Program-made: the position numbers and the translations under genes
Notes under the pieces: model-generated
Databases searched by the model: none
What the model was told of the DNA's origin: nothing
Seen by the model: the letters and a program-made list of their open reading frames with translations, nothing else
Part shown: piece after piece, positions 24,416 to 33,651 of the stretch
Numbering within the stretch: the stretch's first letter is position 1
Layout of the letters: each line of letters starts with the position of its first letter
Assembly: GCA_900544135.1 (NCBI GenBank)
Contig: UQTU01000001.1
Span: forward strand, 1-64,000
DNA length: 64,000 nucleotides
Source of the DNA: an uncultured Collinsella sp.
Lineage (GTDB): Bacteria; Actinomycetota; Coriobacteriia; Coriobacteriales; Coriobacteriaceae
Direction of reading: 5' to 3'

Positions 24416-26566
24416 ATGGCATCCAAATACTCCATGAACGACCGTCCCAGCTGGCCGCGCCGCGCCATCGTTACCGCCGGCGAGCCCTACGGCAACAAGG
24501 GTCTGCACTTTGGCCACGTCGGCGGCGTCTTTGTCCCGGCCGACTTCTTCGCCCGCTTCCTGCGCGACCGCCTGGGCCGCGAAAACGTCATCTTCACCTC
24601 GGGCACCGACTGCTACGGTTCGCCCATCATGGAGAGCTACCGCAAGCTCAAGGAGAACGAGGGCTACGACAAGTCCATCGGCGAGTATGTCGAGTCCAAT
24701 CACTCCCGCCAGGCCGCGACCCTCAACAACTACAACATCAGCTGCGACATCTACGGCGGCTCGGGCCTTGAGCCGGCGGCCCAGATCCACAACGAGGTGA
24801 CTGCCGAGATTATCGAGCGCCTGCACGAGCAGGGCACCATCTCCAAGCGCTCCACGCTGCAGTTCTACGATGCCAAGGCCGGCACGTTCCTCAACGGCCG
24901 TCAGGTGATCGGCCGCTGCCCCATCCAGGGCTGCAAGTCCGAGAAGGCTTATGCCGACGAGTGCGATCTGGGCCACCAGTTTGAGCCCGAGGAGCTCATC
25001 GCGCCCAAGAGCCAGCTCACCGGCGAGGTGCCCGAGCTGCGCCCGGTCGACAATCTCTACTTTGACCTGCCGGCCTACCTCGACTTTATGAAGACCTACA
25101 CCGCCAAGCTCGCCCAGAACCCGCAGGTTCGCTCCGTGGTCTCCAAGACCATGGAGGAGTGGCTGCTGCCGGCTCAGCTCTACATCCAGAACAAGTTCCG
25201 CGAGGCCTTCGATGCCGTCGAGGACCAGCTCCCCGAGCACACCGTGCTGGAGCCCGAGGGCAACAAGAGCAGCTTTACCGTCACCTTCCCCAGCTGGAAG
25301 GAGCGCGACGACGCCCACGCGGTGCTCGCCAACGGTGGCGTGCGCTTCCGCAGCGGCAAGGCACTCGTGCCCTTCCGCATCACCGGCAACATCGACTGGG
25401 GCGTTCCGGTGCCCGAGGTCGATGGCGTCTCCGACGTCACCTGCTGGTGCTGGCCCGAGAGCCTGTGGGCGCCCATCAGCTACACCCGCACCGTGCTTGC
25501 ACGCGATGCCAAGGCCGCCGGCGTGACCGAGGGTGTCGCCGCCCAGGATGCCGCCCTCATGGGCGAGCCCGCCGCCGATTCCACGCAGGTACCCGCACCC
25601 ACCTACCAGCACAGCTCGCTCGACTGGCGCGACTGGTGGTGCTCTGACGACGCTCAGATCTACCAGTTCATCGGTCAGGACAACATCTATTTCTACTGCA
25701 TCGCGCAGACCGCCATGTGGGAGGCCCTGGGCTGGGACCTCACGCAGAGCACCGTCAGCGCCTGCTACCACCTGCTCTACATGGGCAAAAAGGCCAGCTC
25801 GTCCTCGCAGACGCCTCCCCCGCCGGCAGACGACCTGCTCAACCACTACACCTGCGAGCAGATGCGCGCGCACTGGCTGTCGCTCGGCCTATCCGAGAAG
25901 CCGGTGAGCTTTAGTCCCAAGGCATACGACACGCGTGTGACCGGCAAGGACAAGGACGGCAACGAGGTGCGTGCCTGCGACGACAAGCGCGTTATCGATC
26001 CGGCCCTTAAGGAGAGCGCGCTGCTGACCGGCGTCTTCAACCGCCTGGCCCGCAGCTGCTTCTACGGCGTCGCCATCAAGGAGGGCGACGAGAGCCCCTA
26101 TCGCAACGGCTGCATCCCCGCCGGCGCCGCCTCCGCCACCGTGGTCGAAGCCGCCGAGCAGGCAGCTCTCGCCTTTGAGCAAGCCATGTACAAGTTCGAA
26201 ACGCACCGCGCGCTCGCCGTGTGCGACGACTACCTGCGTGCCGCCAACAAGCGCTGGAGCGACGCCTCCAAGGCCGCCAACAAGCTCGAGGGCGAGCCGG
26301 CCAATGCAGCAATGACGCAGGCCCTCGTCGACGCCTTTACCGAGCTGCGCGTGGCGACCGTGCTCATGCACGGCATTGTCCCGGCCGGCTGCGAGCTCAT
26401 CTGCGAGTACTTCGACGTCGATCCGGTCGCCTTCTTTAGCTGGGATAACATCTTTGCCTCCACGGACGAGTTTGTGGAGAGCCTGGGCGAGAAGCCCGGC
26501 GAGCACCGCGTAAAGCCGCTGCCCCCGCGCTTCGACTTCTTTAGCAAGCACGAGAGCCAGTACTAA
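24416..26566 (+). CDS. metG: Methionyl-tRNA synthetase-type class I ligase
   Basis: A 716-aa class I aminoacyl-tRNA synthetase. The HIGH-like motif is HFGHVGG (about 28-34), followed by GTDCYGSP as in MetRS. A knuckle with Cys-x4-Cys and a second Cys/His pair (GRCPIQGCKS, ECDLGH) fits the MetRS zinc insertion. The KMSKS loop is the unusual GKKASSSSQTPPPP (about 454-467), so the first Lys is kept but Met and the second Lys are not. ATG 24416 is preceded by GAAGGAG; the frame is open to 24332 without a site. It is longer than typical MetRS. It is either the main MetRS of a divergent lineage or a paralogue. The m5C methyltransferase follows in the same direction. Confidence 0.85.
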   Translation: MASKYSMNDRPSWPRRAIVTAGEPYGNKGLHFGHVGGVFVPADFFARFLRDRLGRENVIFTSGTDCYGSPIMESYRKLKENEGYDKSIGEYVESNHSRQAATLNNYNISCDIYGGSGLEPAAQIHNEVTAEIIERLHEQGTISKRSTLQFYDAKAGTFLNGRQVIGRCPIQGCKSEKAYADECDLGHQFEPEELIAPKSQLTGEVPELRPVDNLYFDLPAYLDFMKTYTAKLAQNPQVRSVVSKTMEEWLLPAQLYIQNKFREAFDAVEDQLPEHTVLEPEGNKSSFTVTFPSWKERDDAHAVLANGGVRFRSGKALVPFRITGNIDWGVPVPEVDGVSDVTCWCWPESLWAPISYTRTVLARDAKAAGVTEGVAAQDAALMGEPAADSTQVPAPTYQHSSLDWRDWWCSDDAQIYQFIGQDNIYFYCIAQTAMWEALGWDLTQSTVSACYHLLYMGKKASSSSQTPPPPADDLLNHYTCEQMRAHWLSLGLSEKPVSFSPKAYDTRVTGKDKDGNEVRACDDKRVIDPALKESALLTGVFNRLARSCFYGVAIKEGDESPYRNGCIPAGAASATVVEAAEQAALAFEQAMYKFETHRALAVCDDYLRAANKRWSDASKAANKLEGEPANAAMTQALVDAFTELRVATVLMHGIVPAGCELICEYFDVDPVAFFSWDNIFASTDEFVESLGEKPGEHRVKPLPPRFDFFSKHESQY

Positions 26567-26602
26567 ACACTCGACATGTAATGGAATGGGAAGGAAAGAC
26601 GG

Positions 26603-27706
26603 ATGTCCAAGCCGCGTCGTCGTAAGCAGAAAAAGCAGGTCAAGGCCGAGCTCAAGCTCAGGCAGTTTGCCGCCACCGAGCTTTCCGACCAGCTTGCCGC
26701 CCTTCCTTGCGCCGCCGACCTGCCGCGCTTTATGGTCGACACGGTCGCCGGCGCCTATGCGCCCGCCGATGCCGAGCTCATGATCGAGGGCTTCGGCGCC
26801 GCGGCCACACGCCCGGTCACGCTGCGCGCCAACACGCTCAAGGCAACCGCCGAGGACATCGCTGCGGCGCTCGATGCCGCCGGCATCGCCCACAACCCCG
26901 TCACCTGGTACCCAGACGCCTTCATCCTGCCCGAGGCCCAGGTTTCCGATCTGTGGGATCTCGGCATCTACCGCGACGGCAAGATCTACCTGCAGAGCTT
27001 GTCGTCCATGATGCCGCCGCTGGTCCTGGGCGCACAGGCAGGCGAGGACATCCTGGACATGTGCGCAGCCCCTGGCGGCAAGACGACGCAGATCGCCGCC
27101 CTCACGCAGGGGCAGGCGCACCTTACCGCCTGCGAGATGAGCATTCCCCGCGCCGAGAAGCTCGAAGCCAACCTCCACCGCCAAGGCGCAAAAAACGTGC
27201 CCGTCATGCGCACCGACGCACGCGAGCTCGACGAGTTCTTCCGCTTTGACCGCATCCTGCTCGACGCTCCCTGCACCGGCACGGGCACCGTCATCAGCGG
27301 CAACGAGAAAAGCCTGCGCGGCCTGACCGAGCAGCTGCTCGTCAAATGCGCCCGCTCGCAGCGTGCGCTTCTGGACCGCGCCATGGGAGCCCTCAAACCG
27401 GGCGGCACGCTCGTCTATTCGACTTGTTCGATCTTGCCGCAGGAAAACGAGGACGCCCTGCAAGAAGCCCTCGACAAGCATATGGACTGCGAGCTCATCC
27501 CCCTCGACGGCACGCCAAGCGAAAGTGAGGCACGCCGTGCCCAGGAAGCTGGTGAGGATCCGCGCATCGAGTCCAACGCCCTGACCGAGGCCATTGCCGC
27601 GGGTCAGGTATCGGCCATCGCCAACGGCCTGCCCGGCACGCTCACCATTCCGCCCAGCCGCGAATTTGAGGGCTTCTACATTGCCCTGATCCGAAAACGC
27701 AGCTAG
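26603..27706 (+). CDS. NOP2/Sun-family RNA m5C methyltransferase (RsmB/RsmF type)
   Basis: A 367-aa AdoMet-dependent cytosine-5 methyltransferase, probably for 16S rRNA. The basic N-terminus MSKPRRRKQKK is followed by a small RNA-binding domain. The catalytic domain has motif I CAAPGGKTTQIA (about 153), motif IV DAPCTGTGT (about 220, with the PC Cys) and motif VI STCSILPQEN (about 273, with the nucleophilic TC Cys). It lacks the C-terminal PUA-like extension of E. coli RsmF. The ribosome site GGAAGGAAAG precedes ATG, and the gene is 36 bp after metG. Confidence 0.9.
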   Translation: MSKPRRRKQKKQVKAELKLRQFAATELSDQLAALPCAADLPRFMVDTVAGAYAPADAELMIEGFGAAATRPVTLRANTLKATAEDIAAALDAAGIAHNPVTWYPDAFILPEAQVSDLWDLGIYRDGKIYLQSLSSMMPPLVLGAQAGEDILDMCAAPGGKTTQIAALTQGQAHLTACEMSIPRAEKLEANLHRQGAKNVPVMRTDARELDEFFRFDRILLDAPCTGTGTVISGNEKSLRGLTEQLLVKCARSQRALLDRAMGALKPGGTLVYSTCSILPQENEDALQEALDKHMDCELIPLDGTPSESEARRAQEAGEDPRIESNALTEAIAAGQVSAIANGLPGTLTIPPSREFEGFYIALIRKRS

Positions 27707-27730
27707 CGCACGGATCCAAAACTCAACAAG

Positions 27731-27901
27731 CTATCTCCGTGCGCGTTTGCCCTGCTGGTCGCGATGCTGTTTAAGCATCGTGCGCTCCTTGCGTTCGGCC
27801 CTTTTGCCCTTAATGGCCGTGACCACAAAGTAGATGACCGCGGCGGCTACGATTGCGCCCACGCATAGGCCAATCGAGCCCAACATTGCCGAAAATTCCA
27901 T
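27731..27901 (-). CDS. Small single-pass membrane protein
   Basis: A 56-aa reading frame with one hydrophobic helix (about residues 5-29, GSIGLCVGAIVAAAVIYFVV) and a strongly basic C-terminal tail (KGKRAERKERTML to GKRARR). The basic tail suggests N-out, C-in topology. Its start ATG 27901 follows AGAGAGGTG, a good ribosome site. It is convergent with the RNA methyltransferase gene. I do not recognise a family. Confidence 0.6.
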   Translation of the reverse strand: MEFSAMLGSIGLCVGAIVAAAVIYFVVTAIKGKRAERKERTMLKQHRDQQGKRARR

Positions 27902-28091
27902 ACCGCGTCACCTCTCTTTTAAACGGGACTTTCAAGATAGCACCTCGATCACCGCCACCACAGCTCCTTCACGTTCGCCGCCCTTCGGTCTAACGGAGGA
28001 CGCGGCGGGGAAAAATCAACTCGTCAAACGATTTAGCATTCGCAATTCCGGCTGCATCGCGCCGGCCGTCATCACATAGAATCGAGCTTCC

Positions 28092-29183
28092 ATGGATACC
28101 CTCAACGATCTAAATGAGCGCGTCGACGCCTTCGTCGGCACCAGCTCTTTCGACACGCCTGCCGCGGCAAACGACCAAGCCCCCATCGATGTGCCCGCCG
28201 AGGTTCACGAGGACATTGTCGCCTCGGTCGATTTCTCCGAGGTCGAGCTCGCAGACGAGTTCACCGAACCCCAGGTAGCTGTGACCCCCAACGGACTGCT
28301 TCCCATGGAGCCGCTGCCCATCGACGGGCGCCTGCGCAAGGCGGCCCTTCGCATGCCTGACGAGATTGAGGAGGCCAGCGGCTTCACGCTCTTCGGCCGT
28401 CGTATCAAATCGCTCATCTACACCACCGACGTCGCGGTCATCCGCAACTCCAACGCCGATGCCGTCTTTGCCGTTTACCCCTTCACGCCGCAGCCCGCCA
28501 TTACGCAGGCGTTGCTGACCGTCGCCGAGTGCCCGGTCTTTGTGGGCGTGGGCGGCGGAACTACGACCGGTAAGCGCTCCGTGCAGATGGCAGCCGTCTC
28601 CGAGATGCAGGGGGCGGCGGGCTGCGTGGTCAACTCCCCCGCCACTGCCGAGATGGTCGAGCACATCACCAACATCGCCGACGTCCCCGTCATCGCCACG
28701 GTCGTTCGTTGCGACGACGATGCTCACGCCAAAGTGCGCGCCGGCGCCAAGATCCTCAACATCGCCGCCGGCAAGAACACGCCGCAGGTCCTGCGTGAAC
28801 TGCGCGAGCACTATCCCAACCTGCCGCTCATCGCGCCGGGCGGCAAGACGCCCGAGAGCATCCGTGAAACCATCGCCGCCGGAGCCAACGCCATCATCTG
28901 GACGCCGCCTTCGGCACAGCAGCTACAGACCGACATGATGCAGCGTTATCGCAAGATGAAGGACGACGCCACACCTGTCATCTCGCGCGACGATGTACCC
29001 ATTATCGACCAGGTCGCCGCCGCCGAGGTCAGCCAGGTCGAGAACATGAATCCCGATGTGCCGATTCCCGACGAAGTCATCGAGCGCGTCGCTTCGATCC
29101 ACGAGCGCGTCGAGGAGCATCGCGCCAACCGCGGCCTCAAGCCGTCACTGCACGGCTTCTTCTTCCGCGGAAAGAAACGTTAG
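28092..29183 (+). CDS. TIM-barrel-like phosphate-binding protein, unknown function
   Basis: A 363-aa protein. About 95 acidic N-terminal residues of no recognisable fold precede a domain that reads like a (beta/alpha)8 barrel: AVYPFTPQPAITQALLT, VFVGVGGGTTTGKRSV, AAGCVVNSPATAEM, KILNIAAGKNT, PLIAPGGKTPESIRETIAAG and ANAIIWTPPS. The late Gly-rich strands GGKTPES and IIWTPP look like the phosphate-binding loops of ThiE/NanE-type barrels. No catalytic residues could be assigned. It stands alone and ends at a strong terminator. Confidence 0.6.
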   Translation: MDTLNDLNERVDAFVGTSSFDTPAAANDQAPIDVPAEVHEDIVASVDFSEVELADEFTEPQVAVTPNGLLPMEPLPIDGRLRKAALRMPDEIEEASGFTLFGRRIKSLIYTTDVAVIRNSNADAVFAVYPFTPQPAITQALLTVAECPVFVGVGGGTTTGKRSVQMAAVSEMQGAAGCVVNSPATAEMVEHITNIADVPVIATVVRCDDDAHAKVRAGAKILNIAAGKNTPQVLRELREHYPNLPLIAPGGKTPESIRETIAAGANAIIWTPPSAQQLQTDMMQRYRKMKDDATPVISRDDVPIIDQVAAAEVSQVENMNPDVPIPDEVIERVASIHERVEEHRANRGLKPSLHGFFFRGKKR

Positions 29184-29195
29184 CCGCAACAGCAA

Positions 29196-29232
29196 GGCCC
29201 GCCCCACAAACGTGAGGCGGGCCGTTTTCGTT
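29196..29232 (+). terminator. Intrinsic terminator
   Basis: GGCCCGCC pairs with GGCGGGCC around a 12-nt loop and is followed by GTTTTCGTTTG, 12 bp past the stop of the TIM-barrel gene. Confidence 0.85.
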
Positions 29233-29264
29233 TGAGCAATCATGCAGCGACGTGATGGGGCAAA

Positions 29265-30155
29265 TTAATCCACGCGCTTGTCGCCCATAAAGAAGAGCGC
29301 CACCGTACCGGGTCCGGTATGCGAGCCAATCAGAGTACCGATGTTATTGATCTCAATCTTGCCTTTAAGCTGCGGAACCCGTTCCTCAATCAGCGCCGCA
29401 ACCGCCTCGGCATCCTCGCGGCACGCCGAGTGCGACATGATGCACTTACCCGAATAATCCGCACCGTCCTGCACGTGTGCCATCATGGTCTTAGCCATCT
29501 CGGAAATCGCGCGCTTCTTAGTGCGAATCTTCTCACGTGGCGACAGCCCACCTTCGCAATCGACCGTCATAAGCGGGCAAATCTTAAGCGCCGTGCCGAT
29601 GATCGCGCTCGCAGCCGAAATGCGACCGCCGCGCAGGTAGCTCGACAGATCGGTCGAAAAGAACCAGTGGTGCAGGTTGAGTTTATGCTCCTCAATCCAA
29701 GCGGCAGTCTCGTCGAGCGAAGCGCCGCTATCGCGAACGTCGGCGGCACATTCCGCCAGCAGGCCAAAGCCCGAAGACGCCGCCAGCGAATCGATGACGC
29801 GAACCTTGCCGCCCTGGGGATAGCGATCCGCGAGCATCTGCGCCGCAACGCAGGCCGATCCATACGTGCCCGAAATACCCGACGACAACGTCAGGTGCAG
29901 CACGTCTTTACCCTCGGCAACAAACGGCTCCCAAAACTCCTCGTACTCACCCACGCTCACCTGAGACGTCTTGGGCATGGCGCCCGCAGATATCTGGGCA
30001 AAAAACTCGTCCGGCGTAATCGACTGATACAGATCGTCCGTATAGACAACATCATCGATCTCGTAATGAAAACACACGACAGGGATATTGCGCGACACAA
30101 AGAACTCACGGGTTCGGTCGGCGGCAGATTCACAGGTCAGGATAAAATCACTCAT
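29265..30155 (-). CDS. DegV-family fatty-acid-binding protein (second)
   Basis: A 296-aa DegV/FakB-type protein. It begins FILTCESAADRTREFF and carries KTSQVSVGEYEEF (about 67) and SSGISGTYGSA (about 97-107), the lipid-binding loops; STDLSSYLRGGRI is the conserved helix. It diverges clearly from the paralogue at 15108, so the two may bind different acyl chains, as FakB1 and FakB2 do. ATG 30155 follows AAGGAG at 6 nt; an in-frame ATG at 30173 does not. It is convergent with the TIM-barrel gene. Confidence 0.85.
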   Translation of the reverse strand: MSDFILTCESAADRTREFFVSRNIPVVCFHYEIDDVVYTDDLYQSITPDEFFAQISAGAMPKTSQVSVGEYEEFWEPFVAEGKDVLHLTLSSGISGTYGSACVAAQMLADRYPQGGKVRVIDSLAASSGFGLLAECAADVRDSGASLDETAAWIEEHKLNLHHWFFSTDLSSYLRGGRISAASAIIGTALKICPLMTVDCEGGLSPREKIRTKKRAISEMAKTMMAHVQDGADYSGKCIMSHSACREDAEAVAALIEERVPQLKGKIEINNIGTLIGSHTGPGTVALFFMGDKRVD

Positions 30156-30418
30156 ATGAGGCTCCTTACTCATTGCTGCGCAAATTATCGCACAGTGAGC
30201 CTACATACGGTACATATGTCCACTATTTACCAAATCGAAGCAATAATAGCGAACATCTTTACCACCATCGTCTCCACCGACCCCACGCATGAATATCTGA
30301 GAAAACACCCTCTGTCGTCTCCACTCAACCGCCATATCCACCTCAACTAAATCGATTTACCAAACCGTTCGGCTAACAATTCGGCCGCCCATCCCCAATC
30401 GAAACAAAAGCGGCGCAT

Positions 30419-30448
30419 ACTGATAAACGTTTGACGCTGTTTATCAGT
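30419..30448. promoter_or_regulatory. 10-bp inverted repeat upstream of fbp
   Basis: ACTGATAAAC and GTTTATCAGT flank 10 nt, 28 bp before the fbp start. The arms and spacing fit an operator for a dimeric repressor; TTTTACC follows, so a weak attenuator is also possible. The rest of the 320-bp gap between degV and fbp shows nothing else I can support. Confidence 0.4.
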
Positions 30449-30475
30449 TTTACCAGCTCCATCGGAAGGTGTTTC

Positions 30476-32392
30476 ATGGTCGCATTCGATCGCAATCCGC
30501 AAGACTTCAAGTATCTGCGTCTGCTGTCGAGACAATTTCCCACCGAGCAATCCGCGTTTACCGAGATTATCAATCTCTCGGCCATTCTCAACCTGCCCAA
30601 AGGCACCGAGCATTTTATGAGCGACGTGCATGGCGAGTACGAAGCCTTTATGCACATCCTCAACAACTGCTCGGGCGTCGTGCGCGAACATGTCGACGAG
30701 ATTTTTGGCGACACGCTTTCCTTTGACGAAAAGGGCGAGCTGTGCACGCTCATCTACTACCCGCGCGAGAAGATCGACCTGGTCCGCAGCCGGCGCGAAG
30801 ACTCGCCCACCTGGTACAGGACGATGCTTGACCAGCTCATCATGGTCGCCCGCTCGCTTTCGAGCCGCTATACGCGCTCCAAGGTGCGTAAGGCCATCCC
30901 ACGCGATTACGCCTACATCATCGACGAGCTGCTGCACACGCATCCGGACGAGAACAACTATCGCGTGCGTTATCACGAGCGCATCGTGGAGTCCATTCTT
31001 GAGACCGCCAGCGCCGACGACTTTATCGAGTCGCTCGCCTCGCTCATCAAGCGGCTGGCCGTCGACCACCTGCACCTGGTGGGCGACATCTTCGACCGAG
31101 GCGGCGGCGCGGCCAAGATTATGGACCGCCTGCTCACCTACCATTCGCTCGACATCCAGTGGGGCAACCACGACCTGCTGTGGATGGGCGCCGCAGCCGG
31201 TGAGCCCGCCTGCATCGCCACGGTGCTGCGCAACAACCTACGCTACGACAATTACGAGATCCTGGAGAACGACTACGGCATCTCGCTGCGTGAGCTTGTC
31301 GCCTTTGCCGACGCCACCTATATCGCCGGCGAGTCCATCACCCCGCTGATCAAGGCCGTCAACGTGCTGCTCTTTAAGCTCGAGGGCCAGATTATCCAGC
31401 GCCACCCCGAGTTCGATATGACCGACCGTCTGTTACTCGACAAGATCGATCACGGCACCGGCACGGTCACGCTCGCCGACGGCAGCGTGTGGCCGCTCAC
31501 GACCAACGACTTCCCCACCGTCGACCCGGCGGACCCCTATACGCTCACGCCCGAGGAGCAGCACATCATCGACAAGCTCGTGTCCGAGTTTGTCACCGCC
31601 GATCACCTGCATCGCCACATCGATTTCCTCTATTCCCACGGCTCCATGTACAAGGTCGCCAACGGCAACCTGTTGTTCCACGGCTGCGTGCCGCTCAACG
31701 AGGACGGCACCTTTAGCAGCATGAACTGCCTGGGCACCTGGCACGCTGGCCGCGATTACTTCGACTTTTGCGATTACAATGCACGCCGTGCCTGGCGCGT
31801 GGGCGACCGAGACGCCCTCGACTGGATGTGGTACCTGTGGATTGGCTTTAACTCACCTGCCAGCGGACGCGTGGTACGCACCTTTGAGCGCGCCTACATC
31901 GCCGACAAGAGCACGTGGGTCGAGCCGATGGACCCGTACTACACGCTCACCACGTCCTCGTCCGTTTGCGACGATATCATGCGCGAGTTCAACGTCGCTG
32001 CCATGGCCTGCTCGCCGACGGGCCACATCATCAACGGCCATACGCCCGTCAAGACCACCAAGGGCGAGCAGCCCATCCGCGCCAACGGCAAGCTGCTGGT
32101 CATCGATGGCGGTTTCTGCCGCGCCTACCACCCCAAAACGGGCATCGCCGGCTACACACTTATCTCGAGTTCGCGCGGATGCCGCCTTAAGTCGCACCAA
32201 GCCTTTACCACGGTTGCCGAGGCGCTTACCCGCAATGTCGACATCGAGAGCGAGACTAACCGCTTTGACCAAGCAGACCGTCGCCGCATGGTGAGCGACA
32301 CCGATACTGGCGCCAAGATCCGCAGCCAAATCCAGGACCTGCGTCAACTGCTCGATGCATATAGAAACGGTGCTATCGAGGAGCGCGCCTAG
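30476..32392 (+). CDS. fbp: Class III fructose-1,6-bisphosphatase
   Basis: A 638-aa class III (Firmicutes-type) FBPase, which removes the 1-phosphate of fructose 1,6-bisphosphate in gluconeogenesis. It is unrelated to the class I enzyme and has the calcineurin-like metal motifs SDVHGEYEAF (about 48), VGDIFDRGG (about 202), WGNHDLLWMG (about 234) and INGHTPVK (about 522). Length matches the family (about 640-670). ATG 30476 is preceded by CGGAAGG; the frame is open to 30431 without a site. Confidence 0.94.
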   Translation: MVAFDRNPQDFKYLRLLSRQFPTEQSAFTEIINLSAILNLPKGTEHFMSDVHGEYEAFMHILNNCSGVVREHVDEIFGDTLSFDEKGELCTLIYYPREKIDLVRSRREDSPTWYRTMLDQLIMVARSLSSRYTRSKVRKAIPRDYAYIIDELLHTHPDENNYRVRYHERIVESILETASADDFIESLASLIKRLAVDHLHLVGDIFDRGGGAAKIMDRLLTYHSLDIQWGNHDLLWMGAAAGEPACIATVLRNNLRYDNYEILENDYGISLRELVAFADATYIAGESITPLIKAVNVLLFKLEGQIIQRHPEFDMTDRLLLDKIDHGTGTVTLADGSVWPLTTNDFPTVDPADPYTLTPEEQHIIDKLVSEFVTADHLHRHIDFLYSHGSMYKVANGNLLFHGCVPLNEDGTFSSMNCLGTWHAGRDYFDFCDYNARRAWRVGDRDALDWMWYLWIGFNSPASGRVVRTFERAYIADKSTWVEPMDPYYTLTTSSSVCDDIMREFNVAAMACSPTGHIINGHTPVKTTKGEQPIRANGKLLVIDGGFCRAYHPKTGIAGYTLISSSRGCRLKSHQAFTTVAEALTRNVDIESETNRFDQADRRRMVSDTDTGAKIRSQIQDLRQLLDAYRNGAIEERA

Positions 32393-32398
32393 CACCAC

Positions 32399-32442
32399 CC
32401 GCGGGGATTGGCTAAACTTGCTGAGTTTGTCATCCCCGCGGC
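32399..32442 (+). other. Hairpin between fbp and the first gtrA-type gene
   Basis: CCGCGGGGAT and ATCCCCGCGG pair perfectly, with an inner AAACT/AGTTT stem. There is no T tract, so it may be a partial terminator or a leader structure for the next gene. Confidence 0.55.
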
Positions 32443-32470
32443 GCTTCGGCGCCACCTTAAGGCAGGTACC

Positions 32471-32866
32471 ATGCAAAAGCTCCTCGCGCAGATCATGAAG
32501 TTTGGCGTCGTCGGTGTCATTGCCACGGTTATCGACTTTGGCATTATGAATCTGCTCCACTACGGACTGGGCCTCAACATCCTAATCGCCAACACCAGCG
32601 GCTTTATCATCTCTCTCATCTTTAACTACGTCGCCAGCATGAAGTACGTGTTTGCGCACAAGGAGGGCATGAGCCGCCGCCGCGAGTTCATTATCTTTGT
32701 CGTGCTGTCCGTGATCGGTTTGGTGCTCAACGACGGTATCGTGCTGGCGCTCAACGCCGGCCTGGGGCTCGAAGCCAATATCGCCAAGATTTGCGCCACC
32801 GCGCTTGTCATGGTCTACAACTTTGTGACCCGAAAGATCTTCCTGGAGGGCGACGAGACCAAATAG
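32471..32866 (+). CDS. GtrA-family membrane protein (first of two)
   Basis: A 131-aa four-helix membrane protein of the GtrA/DPMS family, which moves or supports prenyl-linked sugars for glycan modification. Features are KFGVVGVIATVIDFGIMNLL, FIISLIFNYVASMKYVF and the final VMVYNFVTRKIFLEG. ATG 32471 follows GGCAGG. A second, diverged copy follows at 33086, suggesting a tandem duplication or a heteromeric pair. No glycosyltransferase is adjacent, so the sugar is unknown. Confidence 0.85.
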   Translation: MQKLLAQIMKFGVVGVIATVIDFGIMNLLHYGLGLNILIANTSGFIISLIFNYVASMKYVFAHKEGMSRRREFIIFVVLSVIGLVLNDGIVLALNAGLGLEANIAKICATALVMVYNFVTRKIFLEGDETK

Positions 32867-32888
32867 CTCGACACCCCTGCAGCATTAC

Positions 32889-32936
32889 GGCGCCCATGGA
32901 CGACGCGCGCTCAGCGCAGTATCGTCCGTGGGTGCC
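32889..32936 (+). other. Hairpin between the two gtrA-type genes
   Basis: GGCGCCCATGGACGA pairs with TCGTCCGTGGGTGCC around about 18 nt, with one mismatch. No T tract is present. It may lower read-through between the paralogues. Confidence 0.55.
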
Positions 32937-33085
32937 GCTCGTTTACGGGCAAATTTTCAACGTTTGCGGATTAGCACTTGATAATTTGGCGAGTTCGTAT
33001 AGTTCTTGGCAAAGACCTTACGTTTCCCTTGCAAAAGCTCTAAAGTATCCTCTGCTCGATTCATCAACGCATTGGATGTGATTAC

Positions 33086-33493
33086 GTGCGCAAGGCACTG
33101 GCACAACCTCATACTAAGCAGTTCCTCAAGTTCGCTGTCGTGGGCCTTATCTCCTTTGGCATCGACTGGGGTATGCTCATTGCGCTCGTCGAGCTGTTCC
33201 ACCTCGACTTTTTGATGAGCACCACGGTTTCGTTCATCACGTCCGTCGTGGTCAACTACTGGCTCAGCATGAAGTACGTGTTCGACCATCGCGAGGGCAT
33301 GAGCCGCAAGCGCGAGTTCACGATCTTCACCATCCTGTCGGTGATCGGTCTGGGCCTCAACGACCTGTACATGTTTGTGGGTGTCACGTTTTTGAGCATC
33401 GGCTACCAGGCCATGAAGGCCATCGCCACGTTCCTCGTCACCTGGTACAACTACTTCAGCCGCCGCTTCTTCCTCGAGGGCGCACGGTCGTAG
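33086..33493 (+). CDS. GtrA-family membrane protein (second)
   Basis: A 135-aa paralogue of the preceding protein: FLKFAVVGLISFGIDWGMLI, FITSVVVNYWLSMKYVFDH, then YNYFSRRFFLEG. The block SMKYVF-H-EGMSR-REF is shared by both copies, whereas the third helix differs. It probably starts at GTG 33086, which has only a weak ribosome site. A strong terminator follows. Confidence 0.82.
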   Translation: MRKALAQPHTKQFLKFAVVGLISFGIDWGMLIALVELFHLDFLMSTTVSFITSVVVNYWLSMKYVFDHREGMSRKREFTIFTILSVIGLGLNDLYMFVGVTFLSIGYQAMKAIATFLVTWYNYFSRRFFLEGARS

Positions 33494-33518
33494 TCGATCA
33501 CTATTTGCTTGAATGTAT

Positions 33519-33554
33519 AACCGGTTGGAATTCCCGTTCCAACCGGTTTTTTGT
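33519..33554 (+). terminator. Intrinsic terminator
   Basis: AACCGGTTGGAA and TTCCAACCGGTT form a perfect 12-bp stem with a 6-nt loop, followed by TTTTGTTT. Confidence 0.92.
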
Positions 33555-33590
33555 TTGCCGAGGTCCCCGGCGACCCAGTCCTCTACGCAT

Positions 33591-33631
33591 GAAAAACGGG
33601 CGGCCCGGATGCTTATCCGAACCGCCCGTTT
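33591..33631 (-). terminator. Intrinsic terminator of the DUF4430 unit
   Basis: On the minus strand AACGGGCGG pairs with CCGCCCGTT, with an inner CGGAT/ATCCG stem, followed by TTTTTC. It lies 20 bp past the DUF4430 gene stop. Confidence 0.88.
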
Positions 33632-33651
33632 GGTGCGATATGTCGAGGCCT

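Noticed and set aside
24275..25873. 532-codon open frame antisense to the MetRS gene
   Set aside because: Long antisense frames are common in high-GC DNA; sequence is low in complexity (Gly, Val, Leu, Ala) and the sense strand has clear MetRS motifs. The same applies to antisense frames at 25889-27481, 3306-4349 and 16893-18395.
30216..30350. Short plus-strand frame upstream of fbp (MSTIYQIEAII...)
   Set aside because: No ribosome site, and it lies in a regulatory gap; no evidence of translation.
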